51,262 nt of DNA from Clostridia bacterium (GCA_017398595.1 JAFQFR010000044.1:1-51262), one strand, 5' to 3'; positions 32,422 through 40,743 are shown, counted from the first letter of the stretch. Made by a program: numbers and translations. The notes: generated from the letters alone by a model not told the origin.

Positions 32422-33363
32422 TTATTGATATTGGGACAAAAATGCCATAATTAACGGAACGGTAATAAAGGACAGAATGTAGGAGATCAGACACATGCGC
32501 GCATTGTCCGTGCTGTCGCGTCCGCTTGCCTCTACAAAGACGACCGCATTGAGTCCAATCGGCATGGAAGCAATGAACATCGGGATGATCATAAACTCGC
32601 CCTTTGCGCCGAGCAGCAGCAGTCCTGCGCCGAAGAGCAGCGGAATCACGATCAGGCGCACCGCGCTGACGAGATATGCGCGCAGCGAAGTAAAGATGTT
32701 TTTAAATTTCAGCGAACCGAGGACAAAGCCTGTCATCAGCATGGAAACGGGCGACATGCAGGATTTCAGTGCAGAGGTCGTCTGCGTGATGACCGTCGGC
32801 AGTTTGAGATCCAAAAGGCCAACCAGAACGCCGAGCACGATCGCACACAGGATCGGGATCATCTTCTTCGGGATGGTGATCTTCTTGCTCGATCCGTCAC
32901 TCGACAAAAGATATGCGCCGTAGGTGTAGATCGCAAAGGTGAAAGGAATCGCAAAGAGGATCATGGACGCCAGCATCTCGGAGCCGAACACATATTCGAT
33001 CAGCGGATACCCGAAATAGCCGTAGTTGGCAAAGGCGAACATGTACATGTATGTACCGTACTCCTCTTTCGGTCTGCCCTTCATAAAGAGTTTGGTAAAC
33101 ACGAATGCGATGAGCAGGACAAACACGAGAAAGACCGCACCGAAAAGAATGGTTTTGGAATAGGTGGTGATCTTTTCGATCTTTACATTGGTGGAAAGAT
33201 TATTAAACAGCAGTGCGGGAAGAAACACAAGCGTTTCCATAACTGAAAGCGTCTTGGAGGTTGTCTCGGGCAACATTTTGGAGCGGCGCAGGATAAAACC
33301 GTTGGCGATATAGAGCAGCACCATCAAAATCTGCGTCGCCGCTTTCAGAAAGAAGTCCATCAT
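32422..33363 (-). CDS. AEC-family membrane transporter
   Basis: A 313-residue integral membrane protein with about ten hydrophobic helices, matching the auxin efflux carrier (AEC/MdcF/YwkB) family: FFLKAATQILMVLLYIANGFILRR at the start, FANYGYFGYPLIEYVFG in the middle and a glycine/proline-broken helix near the end. Bacterial members carry organic acids. The ATG overlaps the stop of the upstream dehydrogenase (ATGA), so it is translationally coupled. It would import the operon's substrate or export its acidic product. Confidence 0.88.
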   Translation of the reverse strand: MMDFFLKAATQILMVLLYIANGFILRRSKMLPETTSKTLSVMETLVFLPALLFNNLSTNVKIEKITTYSKTILFGAVFLVFVLLIAFVFTKLFMKGRPKEEYGTYMYMFAFANYGYFGYPLIEYVFGSEMLASMILFAIPFTFAIYTYGAYLLSSDGSSKKITIPKKMIPILCAIVLGVLVGLLDLKLPTVITQTTSALKSCMSPVSMLMTGFVLGSLKFKNIFTSLRAYLVSAVRLIVIPLLFGAGLLLLGAKGEFMIIPMFIASMPIGLNAVVFVEASGRDSTDNARMCLISYILSFITVPLIMAFLSQYQ

Positions 33364-34343
33364 TTGAGTGTAAGAACGACCTTTCCGACATTTTCGCCGC
33401 GTTCCAGAATACCGTGTGCTTCGATCGCCTGCGACATGGGCAGTACCTTATATACAGTGGGCTTGATCGCCTTGCTTTCGAGCTTGGGCCATACATTCTC
33501 CACGAGCTCTGCGAGCAGATCCGCCTTTTCCTGTACACTTCTCTTTCTGAGCATGCTGCCGACCAGATGCAGACCGCGGGTGAGCAGCGGGCGGAGCCAT
33601 ACGTTGGTCTCTACACCTGCGAGCGTGGAAATGACGACCCAGTAGCCGCCCTCTCCCATGTACTGCAGGCACTTGCCGAGCGTGTCACCGCACAGGCAGT
33701 CCATCGCCACATTGACGGGCTCGCCCTTTGCATCCAGCTCTGCAAAAACATCCTCAAGATTGGTCTTGGAGGTGTCTACAACGATGTCCGCGCCGAGATG
33801 TTCGATGCTCTTGGCAATGTCCGCGTTCAGAACGCTGGTAACGACCTTGGCGCCGAATGCCTTTGCCATGGGGATCGCAACGCTTGCCAGTCCGGATGCA
33901 CCTGCAGCAACATAGATCGTCTGACCTGCCTTCAGGTGGCCTTCATAGAACAGGTTGAGATACGAGGTCGCATATGCCTCGGGCAGCGAAGCTGCCTCTG
34001 CCATGCTCAGTCCCTTCGGAACGGGCATGACCATATTGTACGGAACGGCTACCATCTCTGCATATCCGCCGCCGCCGAGCAGCGCGCAGACCTCGTCGCC
34101 GATCTTGAACGAAGATTTTTCCTTGGCGATACTGCCCATAGCCTTTACGGTACCGGCAACTTCCAGACCCATCCATTCGGGCCAGCCCTTGGGGCTCGGG
34201 TACTTGCCGACTCTCTGCAGCAGATCCGCACGGTTGAGCGCAGCCGCCTCAATATCAATGATGATCGACTCGTCGCCGCATACGGGATCGGCTACGTCCG
34301 ACCAGACAAGATTCTGATTTGCATCTACCAGCATTGCTTTCAT
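33360..34343 (-). CDS. quinone-oxidoreductase-like MDR protein
   Basis: A 327-residue NAD(P)H:quinone oxidoreductase-type medium-chain reductase without the zinc ligands. N-terminal signature LNRADLLQRVGKYPSPKGWPEWMGLEVAG; Rossmann nucleotide site IYVAAGASGLASVAIPMAKAFGA (A-A-x-G-x-x-x-x-A); and a C-terminal segment ending HGILERGENVGKVVLTLK. The start at 34343 is preceded by GGAGG. It lies 19 nt after the Gfo/Idh/MocA gene and overlaps the AEC transporter gene. Confidence 0.88.
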   Translation of the reverse strand: MKAMLVDANQNLVWSDVADPVCGDESIIIDIEAAALNRADLLQRVGKYPSPKGWPEWMGLEVAGTVKAMGSIAKEKSSFKIGDEVCALLGGGGYAEMVAVPYNMVMPVPKGLSMAEAASLPEAYATSYLNLFYEGHLKAGQTIYVAAGASGLASVAIPMAKAFGAKVVTSVLNADIAKSIEHLGADIVVDTSKTNLEDVFAELDAKGEPVNVAMDCLCGDTLGKCLQYMGEGGYWVVISTLAGVETNVWLRPLLTRGLHLVGSMLRKRSVQEKADLLAELVENVWPKLESKAIKPTVYKVLPMSQAIEAHGILERGENVGKVVLTLK

Positions 34344-34362
34344 TCTATTTTCCTCCTTAAAA

Positions 34363-35361
34363 TTAAAGTTCAATATCAAAACCGCATGCCGCGAGCGTTG
34401 CCTTATGTACATAGAGATCATGCTCGTAGGTATACGGATTTTCGCCCTCGCCGCGAATCATTTTCGCAAAATCGATGAGCATATTGCTGTACCGGTGCTC
34501 CTGCGCAGGCGGGAACACTTCGGTGTGCGTATCGCTCCAGGACTTGCCCTCTGTGAGATACGCCTCGGTCACATGCATGGGACTTTCGATCGGCTTGATC
34601 TCGATCGTGCCCTTGGTGCCGCAGACGACAAACTGACGGCGTCCCCAGCCGTTGACCTCTACAGAAGAGGTGCGGACAAAGCAAGTGCCGTCGTCATAGA
34701 CGAGCGCCGCACAGCAGTTGTCGGGAAAATCGAGTCCGTCCTGCCCCGAATGGGTAATAAACGGAACGACCTTGTTCGGCTTACCCTTGATCTTCACGAT
34801 CAGGTCGATGAGATGACAGCCGAAGATATACATGGTTCCGCCCTTGAACTGCGAAAGGAATTTGCGGAAATCGGTTTTGTGTTCGGTACTCATGTGCGCG
34901 TCGATCGTGTGGATCTCGCCGAGCCTTCCCGCCTCGATCTGTTCGAGCGCATAAAGCACCCCGGGATTGTAGCGGTACATATAGCCCATCTGCACGGCAA
35001 GATGCTTCGCCTTTGCATCCATGAGCAGCTTTTCAAACTCTTCAATGTTCTCCCCCGCGGGTTTGTCCAAATGGATATGCAGACCGCGGTCGATCGCACG
35101 CTGCGCGGTGGGCACCAAATGCGGAACCGAGGTCTCGATCAGGACAGCATCCAGATCAGGGATGGCAAACAGCTCGTCCTCGGTCATAAACGGAATATCT
35201 TTATACACTTCCGCTGTTTTTCTGCCGAAATATTTTGCATCCGCTTCGGGCGCAACCACGCCGACGAACTCAAAGAGCTCGGGGAGACGTTTACAGTCCG
35301 CCGCTTTGGCAGCACCGTGATTATGACCGATACCGATCTGACCGATCTTTATTTTTTTCAT
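34363..35361 (-). CDS. Gfo/Idh/MocA-family oxidoreductase
   Basis: A 332-residue NAD(P)-dependent sugar or inositol dehydrogenase-type protein. The Rossmann motif is GQIGIGHNHGAA near the N-terminus; the lysine of the family's E-K-P motif is in HLDKPAGENIEEF at about residues 97-109. The C-terminal domain has the usual GGTMYIFGCHLIDLI histidine. GAGGAG precedes the ATG. First gene of the operon, divergent from an AraC regulator with a consensus promoter. The substrate is not evident; with the other genes of the operon a sugar, inositol or sugar acid is likely. Confidence 0.9.
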   Translation of the reverse strand: MKKIKIGQIGIGHNHGAAKAADCKRLPELFEFVGVVAPEADAKYFGRKTAEVYKDIPFMTEDELFAIPDLDAVLIETSVPHLVPTAQRAIDRGLHIHLDKPAGENIEEFEKLLMDAKAKHLAVQMGYMYRYNPGVLYALEQIEAGRLGEIHTIDAHMSTEHKTDFRKFLSQFKGGTMYIFGCHLIDLIVKIKGKPNKVVPFITHSGQDGLDFPDNCCAALVYDDGTCFVRTSSVEVNGWGRRQFVVCGTKGTIEIKPIESPMHVTEAYLTEGKSWSDTHTEVFPPAQEHRYSNMLIDFAKMIRGEGENPYTYEHDLYVHKATLAACGFDIEL

Positions 35362-35484
35362 ACGTAAAAACTCCTCGTTTTTATCCCTTTATTCTCCCAT
35401 ATTCATACTACACGCAAACTTGTTTCTTGTAAATGTATACCATGATATTTTTGTCATTTTTGATACTCAAATTTTTTCATTTTC

Positions 35485-35513
35485 TTGACATCTCCTTTTT
35501 TCTTCCCTATAAT
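35485..35513 (+). promoter_or_regulatory. consensus promoter of AraC gene
   Basis: TTGACA (35485-35490), a 17-bp spacer and TATAAT (35508-35513), a perfect sigma-A-type promoter. Start is predicted near 35520, about 34 nt before the ATG. Confidence 0.9.
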
Positions 35514-35553
35514 AAATTACAGAGGGACCCAATCAAAAAGTGCGGAGGCGTCT

Positions 35554-36339
35554 ATGGGAAAAATCGATCTTCCATCCATTCAAATCAAAAAGATTCGTGC
35601 CGTCAACCGTCTCAATATCAGTACACAGCACTCCTACTACCGCAAGCACCGCCATTGCTGGGCAATATCGGTCAAACTTGCCGGAAAAACGACCTATACC
35701 TCAGACGGAAAGGTGCATGTTTCCGATCCCGACCATGTTGTGCTTTTGCCGAAAGGTGCCGCCTACAGGCTGAGCTATGAGGAGCTCGGCGAATGCTTTA
35801 TGGTAGAGTTTGAAGCGGACTACGACGGTACAAACCCCGGGATCACCAGTTATGCCGTCAGCAGAAAGCACGACTTCGTCAACAAGGCGATCAACCTCGA
35901 GCGGCTGTGGACATTTAAGAAACCCGCCTATGAGCTCTTCTGCATATCGGGCATGTACGATCTGCTTGCCAAGCTGCACGAGACCGAGCTGTCGGGATAC
36001 TACTCTTCGGGCAAGTATAAGGTCATCGAGCCTGCGATCAAATATCTGGAAGAAAACTATGCCGATCCCGACCTGTCCAGCGAGGACATGGCGCGTGTAG
36101 CCGGTATCAGCAGTGTGTATTTCCGCAAGATCTTCTCCATCGTCTTCGGGCAGTCGCCGATGCGCTATCTGCAATCGGTGCGCATGGAAAAGGCAAAGGA
36201 CATGCTCTCGGGCGACTATACGCCGATCACCGACATTGCGGAGAGCGTCGGGTTCAAGAGCATCTACTATTTCAGTAAGACGTTTAAAAAAGTCACCGGC
36301 TATACCCCGACCGAGTATGCACGGCGCAAGCAGCGGTAG
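35554..36339 (+). CDS. AraC-family regulator of the oxidoreductase operon
   Basis: A 261-residue AraC/XylS regulator. The N-terminal cupin part has HSYYRKHRHCWAISVKLAG and VVLLPKGAAYRL; the C-terminal part has two helix-turn-helix motifs (SSEDMARVAGISSVYFRKIFSIVFGQSP; ITDIAESVGFKSIYYFSKTFKKVTGYTP). GGAGG precedes the ATG at 35554; longer in-frame starts would lie in or before its promoter. It is divergent from the Gfo/Idh/MocA operon and probably controls it. Confidence 0.9.
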   Translation: MGKIDLPSIQIKKIRAVNRLNISTQHSYYRKHRHCWAISVKLAGKTTYTSDGKVHVSDPDHVVLLPKGAAYRLSYEELGECFMVEFEADYDGTNPGITSYAVSRKHDFVNKAINLERLWTFKKPAYELFCISGMYDLLAKLHETELSGYYSSGKYKVIEPAIKYLEENYADPDLSSEDMARVAGISSVYFRKIFSIVFGQSPMRYLQSVRMEKAKDMLSGDYTPITDIAESVGFKSIYYFSKTFKKVTGYTPTEYARRKQR

Positions 36340-36373
36340 ATTGGAATTTATTGATAAAAATATACAAAACTTC

Positions 36374-36402
36374 TTGCATTATTTCTTTCTTTGTTGTACA
36401 AT
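36374..36402 (+). promoter_or_regulatory. promoter of phosphoribosyltransferase-like gene
   Basis: TTGCAT (36374-36379), a 17-bp spacer and TACAAT (36397-36402), 32 bp before the ATG at 36435. Confidence 0.75.
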
Positions 36403-36434
36403 GATAACATAACCGTACCAAAGGAGGAATCCCC

Positions 36435-37070
36435 ATGCCGACACAAGACACTTTAAAACTCGGAACCAAACGTAAAAATCTTTATCTTCGCGTTGTAAAA
36501 GGACATTTTGCAACGAGTAACGCGCACTCGAATTACTATATCGATGTTGCGGCGCAGAAATCGCGTCTTGCCGAGGCACAGGCGGTCGCCGAAGAGCTGA
36601 GCGCCTACTATCACACCACCGTGGTGGATACGATCCTCTGCCTTGACGGTACCGAGGTCATCGGCACCTGCCTTGCCGACAAGCTGACACGCGGCAGTTA
36701 TATCAGTATGAACGCGCATCAGACCATCTATATCGTCACACCCGAGATGTCCAACGGACAGATCCTCTTCCGCGACAATATCGTGCCGATGATCAAAGGC
36801 AAGCATGTGCTCATACTGGCAGTCTCTGTCGCATCGGGCAACACCGTGCGAAACGCGATGGAAGCGGTGCAGTACTACAGCGGACAGACGACGGGTATTG
36901 CCGCGATCTTTGCCACCAAGGGAACCATCGACGCGATAGAGGTACACTCGGTCTTTGATCCGAACGACATTGAAGGCTACGGCAGCTATGCCCCGCACGA
37001 ATGCCCCCTCTGCAAAAAGGGCGAGAAGATCGACGCGCTGATCAATTGCTACGGCTTTTCAAAACTGTAA
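36435..37070 (+). CDS. orotate phosphoribosyltransferase-like protein
   Basis: A 211-residue protein with the type I phosphoribosyltransferase fold, closest in pattern to orotate phosphoribosyltransferases; the late HECPLCKKGEKID segment is typical of a clostridial subgroup. The PRPP loop is odd: where active enzymes have four hydrophobics, then (D/E)-D and T-G/S-G-x-T, this one reads V-L-I-L-A-V-S-V-A-S-G-N-T, so the acidic pair is missing. It may be catalytically impaired or regulatory. AAGGAGG precedes the ATG. It is monocistronic by promoter placement, directly upstream of the SCIFF locus. Confidence 0.7.
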   Translation: MPTQDTLKLGTKRKNLYLRVVKGHFATSNAHSNYYIDVAAQKSRLAEAQAVAEELSAYYHTTVVDTILCLDGTEVIGTCLADKLTRGSYISMNAHQTIYIVTPEMSNGQILFRDNIVPMIKGKHVLILAVSVASGNTVRNAMEAVQYYSGQTTGIAAIFATKGTIDAIEVHSVFDPNDIEGYGSYAPHECPLCKKGEKIDALINCYGFSKL

Positions 37071-37087
37071 AAATCATGCTTTAAATA

Positions 37088-37116
37088 TTGACTTTGCATA
37101 GCATATGTGCTATAAT
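37088..37116 (+). promoter_or_regulatory. promoter of the SCIFF locus
   Basis: TTGACT (37088-37093), a 17-bp spacer and TATAAT (37111-37116), with a TG upstream of the -10 (extended -10). It is a strong promoter 30 bp before the precursor ATG. Confidence 0.88.
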
Positions 37117-37146
37117 TTGTTTAATCATTCAGTGGAGGTTACTATC

Positions 37147-37299
37147 ATGGAACATATCAAGACGATCGAGACCCGTAATCTGTGCGACAGCGCAAAGAAC
37201 GGCGGCTGCGGCGAGTGCCAGACTTCCTGCCAGTCTGCTTGCAAGACCAGTTGCGGTATTGCTAACCAGCAGTGTGAGAACACCAAGGAAAGCAAGTAA
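37147..37299 (+). CDS. scfA: SCIFF (ranthipeptide) precursor peptide
   Basis: A 50-residue ribosomal peptide precursor of the SCIFF family (six cysteines in forty-five residues), a hallmark of Clostridia. The leader begins MEHIKTIETRNL; the core is GCGECQTSCQSACKTSC followed by a late cysteine. The six family cysteines are C21, C24, C28, C32, C36 and C43; an additional cysteine at C13 is present. Known family members receive thioether crosslinks between cysteines and non-alpha carbons of downstream residues, made by the adjacent radical SAM enzyme. GGAGG precedes the ATG. A terminator-like hairpin follows, so the precursor should be made in excess of the maturase. Confidence 0.95.
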   Translation: MEHIKTIETRNLCDSAKNGGCGECQTSCQSACKTSCGIANQQCENTKESK

Positions 37300-37310
37300 T
37301 CACAAACAAT

Positions 37311-37336
37311 AAAATGCCGCCGAATCGGCGGCATTT
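37311..37336 (+). terminator. terminator/attenuator between SCIFF and maturase
   Basis: AAAATGCCGCCGA and TCGGCGGCATTTT form a stem followed by T-run. It lies 12 nt past the precursor stop and about 38 nt before the maturase ATG; no separate maturase promoter is obvious, so partial read-through is likely. Confidence 0.85.
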
Positions 37337-37373
37337 TTTATGCACTTCCCTATTTTATAAGGAGAACCTACAT

Positions 37374-38759
37374 ATGATACATCAATACAAGCTCGGCGGC
37401 TACAACATCGTGCTCGACGTCTGCTCCGGCTCGGTGCACGCAGTAGACGAGGTCGCCTACGATATGATCGCCATGTTTGAGGCAAACGACCGCGACACGG
37501 TGATCGCCGCGATGCGGGAAAAATACGCAGACCGCGCCGACATCAGCGATGCGGACATCGAGGAGTGCTACGAACAGGTCCTCGCGCTGAGGGAAAGCGG
37601 CAAGCTGTTTGCCCCCGACACCTTTGAACCGATGGCGGGCACGCTCAAGGCAAAAACTGCCGGCGTTGTCAAGGCGCTCTGCCTGCATGTTGCGCATACC
37701 TGCAACCTGAACTGCGCATACTGCTTTGCCAGCCAGGGAAAATATCACGGCGACCGCGCGATCATGTCCTTCGAGGTGGGCAAGGCGGCGCTCGACTTTC
37801 TCGTAGAGCATTCGGGCACGCGCCGCAACCTTGAAGTGGACTTTTTCGGCGGCGAACCGCTGATGAACTTTAACGTGGTCAAAGAGCTCGTTGCCTACGC
37901 GCGCAGCATCGAAAAAGAGCACGGCAAAAACTTCCGCTTCACGCTGACCACCAACGGTATGCTCATCGACGACGACGTGATCGACTTTGCCAACCGCGAA
38001 ATGAGCAATGTCGTTCTGAGTCTGGACGGTCGAAAAGAGATCCACGACCGCTTCCGCGTAGACTACGCGGGAAACGGCAGCTACGACCGCATCGTACCGA
38101 AATTTCAGAAGCTGGTCGAGGCGCGCGACGGCAAAAACTACTATATGCGCGGCACCTTTACGCATGCCAACCCCGATTTTCTCAAAGACATTCAGCAGAT
38201 GCTCGACCTCGGCTTTGATGAGCTGAGCATGGAGCCTGTCGTCTGCGCTCCCGGCGATGCATCCGCGCTGACCGAGGCGGACAAGGTCATCGTCATGGAG
38301 CAGTACGAAAAGCTCGCCGAGCTGATGCTCGAGCGCAGCCGCGCGGGCAAGCCGTTCACTTTCTACCACTACATGATCGACCTCAAAGGCGGTCCCTGCA
38401 TCTACAAGCGTATCTCGGGCTGCGGCTCGGGAACCGAATACATGGCGGTCACCCCCTGGGGCGACCTGTACCCCTGCCACCAGTTTGTCGGTGACGAAAA
38501 ATTCAAGCTCGGCAGCGTTTTTGACGGCGTGACCAACACCGCCATGCAGGACGAATTTGCCTCCTGCAACGTCTATGCGCGCCCCGAGTGCCGCGACTGC
38601 TGGGCAAGACTCTACTGCTCGGGCGGCTGCGCGGCAAACGCATACCACGCGACCGGCTCGGTCAAGGGCATTTACAAAGACGGCTGCGACCTCTTCCGCA
38701 AGCGCATGGAATGCGCGATCATGGTGCAGATCGCCAAGATCTTCGAAGGACTGGCATAA
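37374..38759 (+). CDS. scfB: SCIFF maturase (radical SAM/SPASM)
   Basis: A 461-residue radical SAM peptide maturase. An N-terminal peptide-binding region (about 1-95) precedes the cluster motif C110-x3-C114-xx-C117 (CNLNCAYC), and FFGGEPLMNF is the SAM-binding glycine motif. The C-terminal SPASM domain has the cysteines for two further 4Fe-4S clusters (GCGSGTEYMAVTPWGDLYPC, then CRDCWARLYCSGGC). Family knowledge: it forms the thioether bonds in the SCIFF peptide. AAGGAG precedes the ATG. Its stop overlaps the next ATG (TAATG), coupling it to the decarboxylase. Confidence 0.95.
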   Translation: MIHQYKLGGYNIVLDVCSGSVHAVDEVAYDMIAMFEANDRDTVIAAMREKYADRADISDADIEECYEQVLALRESGKLFAPDTFEPMAGTLKAKTAGVVKALCLHVAHTCNLNCAYCFASQGKYHGDRAIMSFEVGKAALDFLVEHSGTRRNLEVDFFGGEPLMNFNVVKELVAYARSIEKEHGKNFRFTLTTNGMLIDDDVIDFANREMSNVVLSLDGRKEIHDRFRVDYAGNGSYDRIVPKFQKLVEARDGKNYYMRGTFTHANPDFLKDIQQMLDLGFDELSMEPVVCAPGDASALTEADKVIVMEQYEKLAELMLERSRAGKPFTFYHYMIDLKGGPCIYKRISGCGSGTEYMAVTPWGDLYPCHQFVGDEKFKLGSVFDGVTNTAMQDEFASCNVYARPECRDCWARLYCSGGCAANAYHATGSVKGIYKDGCDLFRKRMECAIMVQIAKIFEGLA

Positions 38760-40087
38760 TGAAAACGCCGATCGTCGATTTTGTGCGCCGCTATGCAGAA
38801 AGCAGCGCCATGCGTCTGCATATGCCCGGGCATAAGGGCGCGTCGCTGCTCGGTATGGAAGCGCTCGACATCACCGAGATCGAGGGCGCGGACAGCCTGT
38901 ACGAAGCAAGCGGGATCATTCGGGAAAGCGAATGCAACGCAAGCGCGCTGTTCGGCTGTGATACCCTGTATTCGACCGAAGGTTCTTCCCTCTGCATCCG
39001 TGCTATGCTGCATCTTGTGTTGCTGCACGCAAAGCAGTGCGGCAAACAGCCGCTGATCGCCGCAGGGCGAAACGCGCACAAGACGTTTCTCAGCGCTGCC
39101 GCCCTGCTCGACTTTGACATTGCGTGGCTGTACCCGCAAAGCAGTGCGTCCTACCTGTCCTGTGCGATCGACTTGGCAGCGCTGGAGCGCATTCTCGAAA
39201 CCGATCAGCCCGCGGCGGTGTACATCACCAGCCCCGACTACCTCGGCAACGTTGCCGACATTCGCGCGATCGCCGAGCTTTGCCACCGTTACGGCACGCT
39301 GCTGGCAGTAGATAACGCGCACGGCGCGTATCTGCGGTTTCTGCCTGCATCCCGCCATCCGATCGACCTCGGCGCCGACATCTGCTGTGATTCGGCGCAC
39401 AAAACGCTGCCCGTGCTCACGGGCGGCGCATACCTGCACATCGCAAAGCACGCGCCCGCAATGTTTGCCGCGCAGGCAAAAACGGCACTGGCATTGTTCG
39501 GCTCGACCAGTCCGTCGTATCTGATCCTGCAATCGCTGGACGGTGCAAATAAGTACCTTGCAGACGGCTACCGCGAGAAGCTCTCGGCATTCGCAAGCCG
39601 TGTACAATCGCTGAAAGATACGCTCACCGCGCACGGATACACGCTGCTCGGAAACGAACCGCTGAAGATCACGATCCGCACCAAGTCCTACGGATACAGT
39701 GGAAAAGCGTTCGCGGCTCTGCTTGCCGAGCAAAACATCATCTGCGAATTTGCCGACCGCGACTTCACCGTGCTGATGCTGACGCCCGAGATCGGCGACG
39801 GTCTCGACCGCCTTGCCGATGCCCTCTGCTCCATCGAGAGAAAAGACGCGCTGAGCGAACAGGCGCCGGAGTGCAGACCGCAGACGCGTGTGCTGTCGGT
39901 GCGGCAAGCCGCTTTCTCTGCATGTGAGACCATCCCCGCCGCAAAGAGCTGCGGCAGAGTGCTCGCCGCCGCAACTGTCGGCTGTCCGCCCGCCGTACCC
40001 ATCGTCATCTGCGGCGAGCGCATCGACGAGCACGCCGTAAGGTGCTTCGAATATTACGGCATTGACACCTGCACCGTCGTAAAATAG
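38759..40087 (+). CDS. Orn/Lys/Arg decarboxylase-family PLP enzyme
   Basis: A 442-residue fold-type I PLP enzyme of the Orn/Lys/Arg decarboxylase major domain family. It starts with RLHMPGHKG; PLP aspartate in AVDNAHGAYL; PLP lysine K215 in DSAHKTLPVLTGG; the short C-terminal domain ends GERIDEHAVRCFEYYGI. It is near the short clostridial form (about 440-480) that lacks the N-terminal wing domain of the E. coli enzymes. It would decarboxylate a basic amino acid to a polyamine precursor. Translationally coupled to the SCIFF maturase by TAATG; whether this reflects shared function or simple co-transcription is unknown. Confidence 0.9.
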   Translation: MKTPIVDFVRRYAESSAMRLHMPGHKGASLLGMEALDITEIEGADSLYEASGIIRESECNASALFGCDTLYSTEGSSLCIRAMLHLVLLHAKQCGKQPLIAAGRNAHKTFLSAAALLDFDIAWLYPQSSASYLSCAIDLAALERILETDQPAAVYITSPDYLGNVADIRAIAELCHRYGTLLAVDNAHGAYLRFLPASRHPIDLGADICCDSAHKTLPVLTGGAYLHIAKHAPAMFAAQAKTALALFGSTSPSYLILQSLDGANKYLADGYREKLSAFASRVQSLKDTLTAHGYTLLGNEPLKITIRTKSYGYSGKAFAALLAEQNIICEFADRDFTVLMLTPEIGDGLDRLADALCSIERKDALSEQAPECRPQTRVLSVRQAAFSACETIPAAKSCGRVLAAATVGCPPAVPIVICGERIDEHAVRCFEYYGIDTCTVVK

Positions 40088-40088
40088 G

Positions 40089-40120
40089 AAAAAGGATTCC
40101 GTTTTATCGGAATCCTTTTT
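40089..40120. terminator. bidirectional terminator
   Basis: AAAAAGGATTCCG and CGGAATCCTTTTT form a 13-bp stem with a six-base loop between the convergent decarboxylase and Xre genes. Confidence 0.88.
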
Positions 40121-40338
40121 TATTGCAGTTTTCTCGGTGTATCGATAAGTCCCAGCAGATAATCCACAGATACATTATAGTATTTTGCCAAGGTGATGTA
40201 CTTATCCACGCCCATCATTTGCACGCCGGTCTCCCACTTGCTCACCTGTTGTCTTGTAGTTTGCAAAAGATCGGCTATATCCGCTTGCGTAAGGTCGTGG
40301 TCTTCTCTTACACTTTTCAGTCTTTCATAATAGCGCAT
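40120..40338 (-). CDS. Xre/cI-type helix-turn-helix repressor
   Basis: A 72-residue one-domain regulator of the Xre (lambda cI/Cro) type: RLKSVREDHDLTQADIADLLQTTRQQVSKWETG is the helix-turn-helix, and the C-terminal NVSVDYLLGLID is the usual continuation. GGGGAT precedes the ATG at 40338; an earlier in-frame ATG overlaps a TATAAT -10 box and lacks a ribosome site. It is divergent from the gene at 40462 and its control region carries three related palindromes, so auto- and cross-repression is likely. Confidence 0.9.
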   Translation of the reverse strand: MRYYERLKSVREDHDLTQADIADLLQTTRQQVSKWETGVQMMGVDKYITLAKYYNVSVDYLLGLIDTPRKLQ

Positions 40339-40371
40339 TTGCCCATCCCCCTTTGGCTTCATTATAGCATG

Positions 40372-40441
40372 AACTTTATAAGATGCGCTTGGCAAGCACC
40401 CTATAAGGTGCTATAATAGCATAAAAACACCTTATAAGGTG
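40372..40441. promoter_or_regulatory. triple-operator divergent control region
   Basis: A perfect palindrome CACCTTATAAGGTG lies at 40428-40441, a one-mismatch copy CACCCTATAAGGTG at 40397-40410, and a diverged copy at 40372-40385. The plus-strand promoter TTGGCA (40389-40394), 17-bp spacer, TATAAT (40412-40417) has the second copy inside its spacer and the perfect copy just past its start point. On the other side a minus-strand TATAAT lies at 40366-40361. The layout resembles a miniature phage repressor switch. Confidence 0.8.
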
Positions 40442-40461
40442 CAAAAATCAAGGAGAATGTT

Positions 40462-40743
40462 ATGCATAGAACGATCGCGCAACTTTGGAATGGCGACCTT
40501 GAACCAATTCGTTATTTTGGGGTAACTAATGCAGAAATGAAGAAAGCAGAAATTTTCATGCAATGCAACCTTGAAAAGCTGAAAGAAAATTCAAGTGAAA
40601 CAATGAACGAACTTTTTCAAAGATATGAAGATAGTATAAACGAGTACATACTGATAAGCAACGAGCAAGCTTTTTGCGATGGTTTTTGTCTTGGTGCAAA
40701 AATCACAGCTGAAGCATTCTCCGGAGCAGAAGAAATACTGTGA
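40462..40743 (+). CDS. small DUF6809-like protein
   Basis: A 93-residue, acidic, mostly helical protein. The ends MHRTIAQLWNGDLEPI and EQAFCDGFCLGAKITAEAF resemble the DUF6809-type small proteins found near recombinases and helix-turn-helix genes in clostridial mobile elements; the function is unknown. The gene is much more AT-rich than the window average, and so is its divergent Xre partner's control region. AAGGAG precedes the ATG. No integrase is visible here, so it may be an element remnant or a genomic cargo module. Confidence 0.75.
   Translation: MHRTIAQLWNGDLEPIRYFGVTNAEMKKAEIFMQCNLEKLKENSSETMNELFQRYEDSINEYILISNEQAFCDGFCLGAKITAEAFSGAEEIL

Noticed and set aside
37368..40033. Long minus-strand frames opposite the SCIFF maturase and decarboxylase
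   Set aside because: Both plus-strand proteins have intact catalytic motifs; the minus frames have none.
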